Positions 54,711-64,000 of a stretch of 64,000 bases of DNA are shown here, piece after piece. This DNA comes from Branchipolynoe longqiensis (taxonomy: Eukaryota; Annelida; Polychaeta; Phyllodocida; Polynoidae). The first letter of the stretch is position 1, and every line of letters starts with the position of its first letter. The notes under the pieces are model-generated. The model did no database searches, was not told the DNA's origin, and was given only the letters and a program-made list of their open reading frames with translations. The position numbers were made by a program, and so were the translations under genes. The stretch is taken from the NCBI GenBank assembly GCA_030323885.1, contig CM059186.1, positions 170,671,230-170,735,229 of the forward strand, given 5' to 3'.

Positions 54711-55684
54711 CACTACGCCCCTTTGGGTAACTAAGATCGACTATTATTCTCCGTTCATCAGTATTTTTCTTGGGGCGGGTCATAATAGGACTAATTTGTG
54801 CCCAGGGACAAAATGGTGGGTCACTAAACGGACCCAGCAATGCCTCATGAAGCAACTCAGTTCGTACATAATCATTGATCCAAAACAAATCTTCCTTAGA
54901 ACGAGCATGGTTACGCACCGTTGGAGTCGGGATAAATGAACCAGTAAAATTTGCTGGCCAACCATACTCTAAAAATGATATAATCTACATATCCTCATAA
55001 CCTAACAGTAAAGCCTTCCAGTTTTCAATAATTAATCCCGATGGAACAGGTATTTTAGCGGATAAATAATTTGGCAAGCCCGTGGATCTAACTTTCATAA
55101 AAATATCTGAATAATTCAAACCTATATCACATGTAACATTTAATGTAGGCCACGTATCCAGAACTGCAGCCCTACATTCATAAGGAGATCTATCACAAAA
55201 ATTTGAGACATCATCATCATAAACTCGAATATCAGCTACGTCATCAAAAACATTAACATCCACACATTTTGTATCTTGCCTATCAACTTCAAACTTTAAC
55301 GGCGATAGAACAGGCACAGTAACATCAACATGTGAACCCCCATCAACTATTCCAATCAAAGTAGTATCCGGGATGAACCTACCAATCAGTCCTCCCTTAT
55401 GATTAACTCTACAGAGGGGTGAGTCCAGCTCGGAACTCCTGGTAAGCACAACATTACCATGGTCAATGTTACCAGCAACATAAAATGGATTCATAACATC
55501 TGAGGTATTAACAGAACTACACCCTTTTTCAATCTCTATTATACCAGATTCAACAGGAACCGCTCGAACAGGCAACACAGTATATGGCAATTTAGAAACA
55601 ATAGATTGAGAAGGGGTGCAAGAAGAAATATTAAATAAGTTAGCGACCGGGCTAACTTTAGGCTGCACAGAGGAGCTTAAGCCA
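54711..55684 (-). pseudogene. D3 gag end to RT N-terminal part
   Basis: Open from VCGGGLSSS at the right edge through SPVANLFNISS, GLPNYLSAKIPVPSGLII, GPFSDPPFCPWAQISPIMTR and ERRIIVDLSYPKGRSV, with one stop near 54985. It corresponds to D1 33100-32500. Its right edge abuts the CR1 3' tail at about 55690. Confidence 0.85.
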
Positions 55685-55778
55685 CCTCCACATACTCAAT
55701 CAATCAATCAATAGGATGCAGCTATAATAGGCCTTGGACCTGTTAGCCGCTCTTAATTAATTGAAATGGAGACAGTTC

Positions 55779-57794
55779 TCAGATGTGGTCAATCGTAGCA
55801 ACTGTCACTGGCTCCAAGATATATGTAATGCTTGACCAGTATGCATCCAGTCGGGACTTGAAGCAGTTCACCGACTCCGCTGCTATGACACTCTCCGGCA
55901 GGTCATTCCACAGGTCAACCACCCTAAAGCCGAAAAAGTTGTGTCGCAGGTCCAGTCTGGAGTACCGGTTCCTCAGCTTCAGGGAGTGCCCTCTGGTCCT
56001 GGTGTTGGAGTCTCTGATAAGGGGGCCGCCTGTCTTGTAGATACCATGGAAATATTTGAATACTTCAATCATATCCCCCCGGGCCCGTCTGTAGTACATG
56101 CTTGGGATCTTCAAATGACGCATACGTTGTTCATAGGGTATTGCATCGAATCCATGTACAAGCTTCGTTGCCCTTCTTTGGATCCTCTCAATTGACTCAG
56201 CATCCTTCCTGTAGAGTGGTGACCACACAACATTTCCATATTCCAAAAGTGGACGGGCAAGGGATGTGTACAGTCTGCGTACAACATCCTCGTCTAGGTA
56301 TGTGTACGATCTTCGAATGATAGCCAGTATTCCATTAGCTCTGTTGGCGGCTTCCTGGATGTGGTCGCTGAATGTCAGTTTGTTGTCCACCTTGACACCC
56401 AAGTCCTTTTCTATCATTGTTTCGGAGAGCGGAACATTATTCACACCATCGTTCATTACATAGATGTGCTTGCTGTTTTTGCCCCTTAAGTGCATCACTT
56501 TGCATTTTGAAGCATTAAACTTCAGCTGCCAATCACTTGACCACTTCTGCATGTTGTTGAGGTCCTTCTGCAAGTCCCGTGAGTCACTACCTTTCTCCAT
56601 ACGGCAGAATACTTTGGTATCGTCAGCAAACATTTGGACCATAGAATGTACAACCTCTGGTAAGTCATTGATATATATCACAAATAAGACTGGTCCAAGC
56701 ACGCTGCCCTGAGGTATTCCGCTTTTCACTGAGCACCATCCTGATGGTTTGCCATTTACAATGACTCGCTGTCTTCTGTTGCTCAAAAAATCCTTTATCC
56801 AGTGTAGGACATCTCCTCTTATGCCATAGCCATGCAGTTTTTTTAGCAGTCGCTGGTGTGGAACAGTGTCGAATGCTTTTTGGAAATCTAGATAAATAGC
56901 ATCCAGATCTCCAAAGTCATCAATAACGCGGGTCCACTCATCCATACATGCCAGGAGTTGGGTCGTACAAGATCTTCCTTGCACAAAGCCATGCTGCTGT
57001 GTTGATAGGAGGTTGTTTTCGACAAGATGAGCCATGATAGAATCTCTTATTATTGATTCCAGCAACCTACACACTACAGATGTTAGACTGATTGGCCTAT
57101 AGTTTCCTGGATCACTTCTGTTACCCTTTTTGAAGATGGGAGCCACATGTCCATCCTTCCATGGGTGAGGAAGTTTTCTTTGGTTTAGTGATTTTGGGAA
57201 AATGTGTCTAAGTGGTTCAACAAGCTCATTGTGTAGCTCCTTCAATATGCGTAGGTATATTCCGTCAGGACCTGCTGCCTTAGATGCATTAAGATTGTAT
57301 AATTTTTCCTTCAGATCGGATGGTGCAATATTTATGTTGGTCAGGGGGGCACAAAAGAGTCGGTCCTCAAACATTGGTATATATGACAGGTCTTCTTGTG
57401 TGAAGACACTTGCGAATCTGGTGTTCAAAGTATTAGCTTTGTCGATATCCTTTTGTGCAATGGTCCCATCATCCCGCCTCAAATCTCCAACTGGTATATG
57501 TACTTTGAGTTTACTCCTAGCATATTTATAGAAGGCTTTTGGGTTCTCTTTGCCATTTTTGGCTATGTTTTTCTCATGCTCTCTCTTTGCTTTCCTACAT
57601 TCCCACTTTACTTGGTTACATAGTTTTGCATATCGAATTCTGTTACTTTCTGTGCCCGACTGTCTCTTCACTGCGTATGCCTGTTGTTTCAAGCTGATCT
57701 TCTGCTTGACTTGGTCATTCATCCATTCTGGCCGTGGTCTGCCATTATTCATTTTGCCAGATGACATGGGTATGTGCTGTTTGCATTTTTCCAT
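55779..57794 (-). CDS. CR1-like ORF2, RT and C-terminal part
   Basis: An unbroken frame of 671 codons. Order: linker with RPRPEWMNDQVKQKISLKQ, RT motifs KAAGPDGIYLRILKE, NYRPISLTSVVCRLLE, IYLDFQKAFDTVPHQRLL (motif A), [20 protein letters not shown] (motif B), the catalytic MFADDTKVFC (motif C), LGVKVDNKLTFSDHI, and the CR1 C-terminal domain (RLYTSLARPLLEYGNVVW, LRNRYSRLDLRHNFFGFR). All RT core residues are present. The endonuclease lies upstream beyond stops, so this frame is the intact C-terminal part of a broken ORF2. Confidence 0.92.
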   Translation of the reverse strand: MEKCKQHIPMSSGKMNNGRPRPEWMNDQVKQKISLKQQAYAVKRQSGTESNRIRYAKLCNQVKWECRKAKREHEKNIAKNGKENPKAFYKYARSKLKVHIPVGDLRRDDGTIAQKDIDKANTLNTRFASVFTQEDLSYIPMFEDRLFCAPLTNINIAPSDLKEKLYNLNASKAAGPDGIYLRILKELHNELVEPLRHIFPKSLNQRKLPHPWKDGHVAPIFKKGNRSDPGNYRPISLTSVVCRLLESIIRDSIMAHLVENNLLSTQQHGFVQGRSCTTQLLACMDEWTRVIDDFGDLDAIYLDFQKAFDTVPHQRLLKKLHGYGIRGDVLHWIKDFLSNRRQRVIVNGKPSGWCSVKSGIPQGSVLGPVLFVIYINDLPEVVHSMVQMFADDTKVFCRMEKGSDSRDLQKDLNNMQKWSSDWQLKFNASKCKVMHLRGKNSKHIYVMNDGVNNVPLSETMIEKDLGVKVDNKLTFSDHIQEAANRANGILAIIRRSYTYLDEDVVRRLYTSLARPLLEYGNVVWSPLYRKDAESIERIQRRATKLVHGFDAIPYEQRMRHLKIPSMYYRRARGDMIEVFKYFHGIYKTGGPLIRDSNTRTRGHSLKLRNRYSRLDLRHNFFGFRVVDLWNDLPESVIAAESVNCFKSRLDAYWSSITYILEPVTVATIDHI

Positions 57795-57875
57795 GAAGGT
57801 TTTTTCAAATGCATTCCAATTGTCCTCAACAGTGTCTGTATTTGGGGCTGCACTTAGTAGAACTTGGTCGAGATC

Positions 57876-59183
57876 CTATCTCAAGCCCTCATAGTCGCCT
57901 TTATCCAATATGAATTTGTGCTTTCCACTTGGGTTTGCATGGTAATAGCAACTGAAATTAAAGAAAAGGCAATCATGGTGGCTATTTCCAAGTCTATTTC
58001 CAATCATTTCTTCCTCATTTGTGATGATAAGATCTAGTATATTTGCAGCCTGGTTACCACGCTTATGCGTTGGTTCCGTGACGTGCTGGAAAAGGAAACA
58101 ATCTCTAAGATTTTCGACAAAGAGTGTTGCTGGATGTTGTTCGCTATTTGGTGTCCGCATAGGTTGCCAACTGATTTCTGGATAATTGAAGTCTCCCATG
58201 ATTAGGAGGTGGCTGTGGTTTAGGGCTGAGGCCTTTTAGATCAGCTGTCGAGTTTCCTCATGGACACTGTTGTCGCTGTTGGGTGACCTGTAGATGCATC
58301 CAACAAGCAGACTGTCCCTGTCGTCTAGCTTAATCTCACACCATATCGCTTCTGTTGAGTTACATGGGGTAGTTTTAGAGAAGTGGGTTGGTAGCTAAGA
58401 ACAAGTAGAGGAGTTGTTAGTACAAAGTGTGTAAAGAAAGAAAGTTTAGTTAGAGTGAGTGAGGTAGAGATAGGTAGAGGGGTAAGTTGTATAGAGAGGT
58501 AGTAGAGAAGGGGGTAGTAGAAAGGAGAGAGTAGGTTAGAGTAAAGGGTAGTAGAGTATAAATAAGGGGTAAAAGTTTAGAAGAAGAGAAGTGAAGGTGG
58601 GGGGGGTAGTAGAAGGGGCGTAGGGGTAAAGTAGGGGGTAGAGAAGTAAAAAGCAGAGTAGATAGGTGGTGAAGTAAGTAGGTTAGTTTGAAGTAGTGAG
58701 AAGAAGTATCCACCCACCACATCTCCCCACTACATCTAAAGGGACTGCCTTAAGGTTGCATTTAGTATATATACACACACCCCTCCTCCCCTCATCGATG
58801 TTGCTGAAAATATCAAATCCATTTATGGCAATCTCACATAGCTGGACTGGGTCTTTTGGATTTTTTGGTATGACTTCACTAATTGCAATGATATCTGGGT
58901 TGTAAATTGCAGTATTTGCTTCCAGTTCGGCTCGCTTGTTCATAATTGAATCTGCGTTGGTATACATACATCTCAGGCCATTGATAATTTTATGAGATGT
59001 GCTGATATGGATTCTGTTTTTGTTCAAGTTTGAGTTAGGATTGTGGCCCCAATGATACTTATGTGTTCTACATGGTTTAGGTTTAGTTGTTTCTTGCATA
59101 CTTCTGATGTTACAGTTGATGTTACTTCGGCTGACATCTAAACCTGGGTGCGTGGTCTCACTCTCACTATTTTTTGTTCCCAT
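57876..59183 (-). pseudogene. CR1-like ORF2 endonuclease, interrupted
   Basis: The N-terminal part (59183-58683) has LRCMYTNADSIMNKRAELEA and PDIIAISEV, typical of APE-type LINE endonucleases. Sequence resumes at about 58380 and continues as LLIMGDFNYPEISWQ (58199). The SNHHDCLFF-type end is seen as SHHDCLFF. The gap between is the purine-rich block. Confidence 0.85.
58385..58695 (+). repeat. Purine-rich low-complexity block
   Basis: Almost only A and G with GTAG steps on the plus strand (GGGTAGTAGAAAGGAGAGAG). It is inserted in the CR1 endonuclease; reading frames across it are artefacts. Confidence 0.85.
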
Positions 59184-60008
59184 GGCGGTCCTCTGACACG
59201 GAATACCCAGTTTTTTGCCTCTTCTCCCAGTTCAGTGTCCGACGCCATGTCTGCTGTTTTCTTTTTGGCTTCCTCTACCAGGAGTTTTGTTTGTTTTCTT
59301 TCTTTTTGCGTCATATCATGGCCTACGCTGACATTCTTGTACTGGTCGATGCCTCGTAGTTTAAAAAGCTGACTGAACAGTTGGCGTTTTGTTTTTTCAG
59401 AGTTTACAGTGACGAGCAGAGGTCTAGCAGAGCCATCGTCATGGATCCTGCCCAGGCGACGTGCCTGGATGACTTCGTTTTCACACTCTTGGTCACACGC
59501 AGTCTTGAAAATGCTGTTGAACATATTGACGTCATTTGCTTTCGTCTCTTCTCGGGATTCACCTGTCTGCTCAGCTGCATTGAAAATGATAATGTTTTTC
59601 TTCCTGTCTTCAAGTGCTTTTTCTTCCTTTTTTGTTTCATTTAGTGTTTCCTTCATAATGGCTTTGAGATTTGGTGTGGCATTTGTTGCGGTTTTATTTG
59701 CATCACTTTTCAGTGCATCTGCGAAGGTCTTGCAGTCTTTATTGACTTGCTCGGGAACCTTTGTTATAATTTCTAAGGACTTTTTTTAGATCTTCTGAGT
59801 ACTTCTCAAATTTATCATCAAGTTTAGCTCCCATTTGAGCAATTTTGTTGTTGACATCTGTGACTATTTCCTTGCAGTGTTGTTCAATCACACTTTCAGT
59901 TCGAATAAGGGTGATTACTTTTTTAGTGCATACTGAGACAGTCCATACAGTCAATATCCGACATTGCCGCTTGGCATTCACCGAATCTGTCCAAAAGCAC
60001 CAGTCCAT
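59138..60008 (-). pseudogene. CR1-like ORF1
   Basis: Frame 59656-59138 has KKNIIIFNAAEQTGESREE, QARRLGRIHDDGSARPLLVT and EAKNWVFRVRGPPWEQKIVR, the RNA-binding central and C-terminal parts of CR1-type ORF1. Frame 60008-59739 precedes it with a coiled-coil-like VNNKIAQMGAKLDDKFEKYS. One frameshift separates them (about 59740). Confidence 0.75.
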
Positions 60009-60048
60009 TATTCAGTGTATCAGACACAGGCAATTTCAAACCCAAGCA

Positions 60049-60431
60049 CCGGTGTCGTATTTTCAGCGCCCGGTCATTGTCAGCGGCCTGTCGTGGCTTC
60101 TGCGCATGCGCGGATTTTAAGACATATGCAAAACACCCATGCCCTCGCCGGCTACAAGCTCAGCCACGGTACCCGGCAGTGTTAGGGACCGATTAGGCCG
60201 AAATCTATTGAATGTGATCATATTTAACAGAATTACATACTCAAATAATGAAATTTAATTAAATTAACCTTAAATTACAAGCGATATTAACATAGCAGCT
60301 AGATCAGCGTCGAATTGCCGAGTGTAAACAAAACAAATAGCAGTGATCGCCGCAACGTGCGAAAATCCGCGCATGCGCAGAAGCCACGACAGGCCGCTGA
60401 CAATGACCGGGCGCTGAAAATACGACACCGG
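60049..60431. mobile_element. MITE-1b
   Basis: 383 bp with perfect 70-bp TIRs starting CCGGTGTCGTATTTTCAGCG. The interior is MITE-1a inverted. The TIR differs from MITE-1a at six positions, each changed in both arms. Confidence 0.93.
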
Positions 60432-60990
60432 GTAGACGAAACAATTGTTTTGTTTTCACCATGACAACTGCGTCGATCGAACCCAGTCGGCGGCGAAACC
60501 GCTGTCAGTGGTGTTTGATGTGACGCCGCACCTACATTCCGTGTACCGAGAAGACTCACATTACTGGCAGGATTATTATTACCTACCAAACGACGCTCAG
60601 ATTGATTAAACCATGTATATCGTGATTTGCTCACTAATTTTGAACATTTTAACCCGTACTTAGAACCCACACGAATATAATTCTGAAAACGACTAGTGGC
60701 ACCACCAACTGGAAAATTCTGGAACTTCAAGTTCCTATTCAAAACTCTAGATGGCGTATGCCGTCTCTTTTGGCAAAACTGACGTAAAAACACCAGCTTT
60801 ACTTATTGGGGGACAGGGAAGGATTCTTTTTGAATAATCAGAATGACCATCATAATTAAGGTTAGAAGCACCATCCTGAATCAAATCAGAGCGGAGCGGG
60901 GAACAAGAAGAGAGAGGTAATCGATACACAAGCAGGCCGACACGCCACCAACAAATCAAACGCACCGACCTTAGTTCGACCGACACTGAG
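60432..60990 (-). other. Unassigned, possibly D3 or CR1 5' sequence
   Basis: A minus-strand frame is open from about 60790 into MITE-1b and includes NRNLKFQNFPVGGATSRFQ. No family match. It lies between CR1 and MITE-2c, where D3 gag C-terminus or CR1 leader would be expected. Confidence 0.3.
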
Positions 60991-61757
60991 GCCGTAATCG
61001 ATTAACGCGACTCGGGTCACCCGAGTCGTCTGAATTTCAAATCGAACACCGCGAGTGGAGTCGACAAAAACACGTGCCGTGTGCAAAACGACCCGACGCC
61101 AGTAACCCACCTCTTGGCTGGGGTTTGCTAGGAACGATGACGTCACACCTGAGCTGGTACCTGTAGGATAACAGCTACCACTACAAGTTCTAAACGTTGT
61201 TTTAATGGGGTTTTTTTTAATAACCCAGATTGTCAGCTTATACTATCCTAAAATACTCTAAATCCTATTTTGCTGTACTTATATTGGTTATTAAAACAAA
61301 TAATTAGGTTTTAGATTAAGCCACCATTTTTTCCAGCCCGAGCACGGAGAAGCGTATTCGTTTATTCAACCCGAGTCTGTAGGATGTGCGCATGCGCCAA
61401 AAAGTGGCTCGGGTGACCAGGGCCGCGTTCAGGGTCCGTCTCGGAGGCGCCTCGGCGACGTCTCCGCGATGCTTTTTGGCCTATTTGCGTTCAGGGTCCG
61501 TCTCGGCGACGTCTCGGCGACACCTCCCTTTTCAGGTTGGAGACAAACAGCGCCTCGAAAATGGCCGCCGCATGCAGCGGTTTCATCCAATCAGAGCGCA
61601 GCATTTCGATGCAAATGGCCGCCTCCTATGGGGGCGGCCATTTTCGAGGCGACCAACTGGCTGTTGTTGTTCAGACTAGCCTGACGTCACGGGCGCCTCC
61701 GAGGCGCCTCCGAGACGGACCCTGAACGCGGCCCAGGGTCGATTAATCGATTACGCC
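60991..61757. mobile_element. MITE-2c, with MITE-3 inside
   Basis: Starts GGCCGTAATCGATTA and ends GATTAATCGATTACGCCCC. About 450 bp once MITE-3 is set aside. It is the most complete copy and serves to define the halves of MITE-2a. Confidence 0.9.
61421..61733. mobile_element. MITE-3, 313 bp
   Basis: Perfect TIRs of at least 33 bp (61421-61453 and 61701-61733) beginning GGCCGCGTTCAGGGTCCGTC. CAG on both sides fits a 3-bp target duplication (PIF/Harbinger-like, tentative). The interior repeats the TIR motif again near 61486. Confidence 0.88.
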
Positions 61758-62500
61758 CCCACTGGGTTATGCAGGTATTGCAATACCTCAGGGAGTTTGA
61801 CGCCCCTGCCCTGCAGAGTTGTAAACCACTGCCTTGTGGTACAGGTTCTTGACAGAACCGAAGGCTAAGGGAGCAAACCCTAAACAGAAAACCATGTCAC
61901 TGTGGCAGCATTAAGGGCGGTTGATGTATCGAACTCCCAACATCTCCCGACCAGCCACTGCAGGGACAAATAGTTTGCGCCTGTCTGGACATGTTCTTGC
62001 CGGTGTGAAACATCTATTTGCTCCCCGAGAGAGTGTCGCTGGTAACTTGCAAAAGCCAGCAGCACTTCCAACACTTTTGCAGGCAGCTTTCAGGAAATGT
62101 ACAACCGCACAAAGAGCGACAGTCAAGTAATGAAAACAGTCTTTGTCGCATCGCGACCGACAGCATGATGATGATGGGTTAATTGAGGAAGACTTGGTGG
62201 TGGCGCCATCTGGAGAGTCGGCGGTGAAGCTCGTCACACAATCCGCGGCTATACGCAATGTCTCCTGTGTACTAGCAGTCCCAGGCCAACTGCTAACTAA
62301 AACTTCTTTGCACGGTTAGATGAATCCTCAACGATCAGTTCTTTAGCATGTTGTTTCGTCTTACAGTCCACCTCCTTGTGAGAGTGCTTTTTTCGCAGCT
62401 TAAAAGCACAATAAGAACAGATGTGAATAAATTTACTGACACCTTCTCCATGGTCACCAGTGTGCCCGCAGGAGCCACCCCTGTTCCATATAATACACGG
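61758..62500. other. No gene recognised
   Basis: One open frame (61921-62130, plus) has no motif. The stretch separates MITE-2c from the D3 gag frame. Confidence 0.4.
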
Positions 62501-63490
62501 TCATGCATCAACACCCTTCTTATATTCGGTGACGTTTGACCACAAGCTAGATTGAGACACTAGATCTATCCTCTTTCCAAGACCACAAATATCTCTTCTG
62601 ACTTCAATTATCTTGCCCTGATCTTCCCAACCTCCAGGCAATCTCTTGTCGGCAACCATGTTAAAGATCTTTTCACTATAGGTTAAACACGTATGCCATG
62701 AATAGTTCTGAGCCATGTCTAAGATTGTATCCACATGATCATCTAAATGCACTTTCCAAGACTCAGGAACATCACCACGTTTTACCATCCTACGTATAGC
62801 TGCCAAGTACTCAAACCATGTAGACTCCCCTTGTTGAACTTTCCCTTTCTTCTCATGTCGTATTACGTATCTGTGAGGGACTAGTTTTACTGTCTTAGTG
62901 CGCCTAACTTTTTTACCAGCATACCGTATTAACTCACGCATCACTGAATCCTCACTGTCCGATTCCACATCAATATCTGACGCAGAATGCTTGCATGCAC
63001 GATCAGAACAAGTAGAATGATACACTTTACCTTTTGCTTTACGTATGTGATCCTCCATATTACACGATTCGGCCGGACGAACCGCCGCGCCACTTGAAGT
63101 GCGAAGAACCGTTGCAACAGATCGACCATTGACGTCATCATTTGAATCAGGCGGCTCGTCCGGCTGACCGATATGCTGTCTTCTACTGCGATTAGATTCC
63201 TCCAGACCTCGTATACGCTCCAGCAAAGGTTCCTGGGCCGCTCTCAATTTTAGGTCCAACAACCTTGCAATATCATCCAGAGATGGGAGACCATGATCCT
63301 TGGATGTCGACGGGACCGGCGTCATGGTACCCAGATCAGCCATCTTCAACTGTGTAGTCGACACATGACGGCTCACAGGCACGTCAATCTGTACATCCTC
63401 GTCTGAACCACCTCCAGATGACTCCATGGATCTTAACAAGGCTTTGGAATACCTGCCGACGACACTCTTGACTTTCTGCAACTTCGGCAT
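62501..63490 (-). CDS. DIRS-type gag (D3), intact 329-codon frame
   Basis: MPKLQKVKSVVGRYSKALLR starts the frame; an acidic/Ser middle (SDIDVESDSEDSVM) and a C-terminal capsid-like part follow (GESTWFEYLAAIRRMVKRG, YSWHTCLTYSEKIFNMVAD). The latter aligns with the D1 gag (GEATWPEYFGALKRL, WDWPTCRRWSEKVFKLL). Orientation and spacing put it at the 5' end of D3, whose RT is at 55684-52433. It is the only gag here without a frameshift. An unrelated element of the same family cannot be excluded because 7 kb of insertions separate the parts. Confidence 0.65.
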   Translation of the reverse strand: MPKLQKVKSVVGRYSKALLRSMESSGGGSDEDVQIDVPVSRHVSTTQLKMADLGTMTPVPSTSKDHGLPSLDDIARLLDLKLRAAQEPLLERIRGLEESNRSRRQHIGQPDEPPDSNDDVNGRSVATVLRTSSGAAVRPAESCNMEDHIRKAKGKVYHSTCSDRACKHSASDIDVESDSEDSVMRELIRYAGKKVRRTKTVKLVPHRYVIRHEKKGKVQQGESTWFEYLAAIRRMVKRGDVPESWKVHLDDHVDTILDMAQNYSWHTCLTYSEKIFNMVADKRLPGGWEDQGKIIEVRRDICGLGKRIDLVSQSSLWSNVTEYKKGVDA

Positions 63491-63547
63491 TGTATTCGAC
63501 CTTCAAAGTTTCACTACTGCTTCAACCCTCCGTCAACGACAGTGGCC

Positions 63548-63622
63548 GGCCGCGTTCAGGGTCCGTCTCGGAGGCGCCTCCGCGACGTCTCGGCGATGCT
63601 TTTTGGCTTATTTGCGTCAGAG
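63548..63622. mobile_element. MITE-3 fragment, left end only
   Basis: GGCCGCGTTCAGGGTCCGTC and about 55 more bases match MITE-3. The right half is missing. Confidence 0.8.
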
Positions 63623-64000
63623 AGCGTGTATATAAACAGATGAGAGGGACAACTCTCATACTAGACCGTGTAACAGCCTCCGACTGTGGCGCTCCAAGTG
63701 GTGGTTGTTGAACAGCTTAAGCATATGGGCAAACCTCAAGGCATTTTCAATGGCAGTGAGCAATCTTCATACAGAAAAAGTGAAATATCTCTAAAACTAC
63801 ACTACATAGAAACAAACTGTTTGGAACCCATATAGAAAACATATTTAACAATGAGACTATATTAAATTTACATGGCTAGGGTTCTAGTGTGGTATGTAAT
63901 GTAAGGACAACAGCTCCCATAGGATTTTTGTGCTAAAATTGATTTTTTTGCAGTTCTGGCTTCAATAGGGTTCAGGCTAACAGAAAATGATGGGGTCCAA
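63623..64000. other. No gene recognised
   Basis: AT-rich end of the window. No motif or repeat partner seen. Confidence 0.5.

Larger units (their letters stand above)
55690..60048 (-). mobile_element. CR1-like LINE, near full length
   Basis: Minus strand: ORF1 (about 60008-59138), endonuclease (59183-57876), RT (57794-55779), and a 3' end in CCTATTGATTGATTGATTG instead of poly(A), the CR1 type of ending. It sits inside D3. A 310-bp purine-rich block (58385-58695) interrupts the endonuclease. Confidence 0.9.

Noticed and set aside
1..64000. CRISPR array, bacterial operons or viral genome
   Set aside because: Short repeats are microsatellites or MITEs; all polymerase genes are retrotransposon types; introns and LINEs indicate an animal genome.

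Overview
This is about 64 kb of animal nuclear DNA made almost entirely of transposable elements, many nested inside each other. There is no operon structure, rRNA or CRISPR. The only likely host gene is a set of short, intron-separated exons, one encoding a trefoil (P-type) domain. The element mix is Nimb/I-like, CR1-like and other LINEs, Gypsy LTR elements, tyrosine-recombinase (DIRS/PAT/Ngaro-like) retrotransposons, a piggyBac-like TTAA element and many short inverted-repeat elements. That mix, plus a LINE tail with the GACGTAAAACAACAACAA type of ending, fits an aquatic invertebrate such as a mollusc, brachiopod or amphioxus. The sequence alone does not settle the phylum.

Layout. 1-2.9 kb: Nimb/I-like LINE (LINE-A1, minus), running off the left edge. 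3.41-3.46 kb: orphan CR1 3' tail. 3.54-8.17 kb: complete short-LTR Gypsy element with identical 163-bp LTRs and a 5-bp target duplication, but with a broken pol. 8.2-21.4 kb: the trefoil/linker exon region, with a duplicated trefoil block (9.1-9.8 and 20.7-21.4 kb), a duplicated linker-exon block (10.3-11.4 and 12.0-17.1 kb), a LINE-B insertion splitting the second block, and an I-type LINE with an RNase H domain (17.1-20.6 kb). 22.5-27.1 kb: minus-strand Gypsy pol relic split by a DIRS-like relic, with an inverted-repeat element nearby. 27.1-44.0 kb: apparently one large, decayed Gypsy element whose two end repeats enclose a tRNA-bearing 513-bp element, a DIRS element inside a MITE, a MITE inside a MITE, and a LINE-A fragment that itself carries LINE-B2 in its 3' repeat. 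44.6-48.5 kb: a tyrosine-recombinase element with a complete split-direct-repeat layout. 48.5-52.4 kb: solo LTR, three inverted-repeat elements and minisatellites. 52.4-63.5 kb: a third DIRS-like element broken up by a piggyBac-like element, a long CR1 LINE and several MITEs.

Little here works together as a pathway. Almost all pol and ORF2 frames carry stops or frameshifts. The best-preserved frames are LINE-A ORF1 (1697-2674), the CR1 ORF2 C-terminal half (55779-57794), the 973-codon Gypsy gag-pol frame, and a 329-codon DIRS gag-like frame (62501-63490). The trefoil and linker exons are phase 1-1 and intron-flanked, as in shuffled extracellular proteins. Insertion junctions give a relative order of events at several places, because removing an insert rejoins the host reading frame or repeat.
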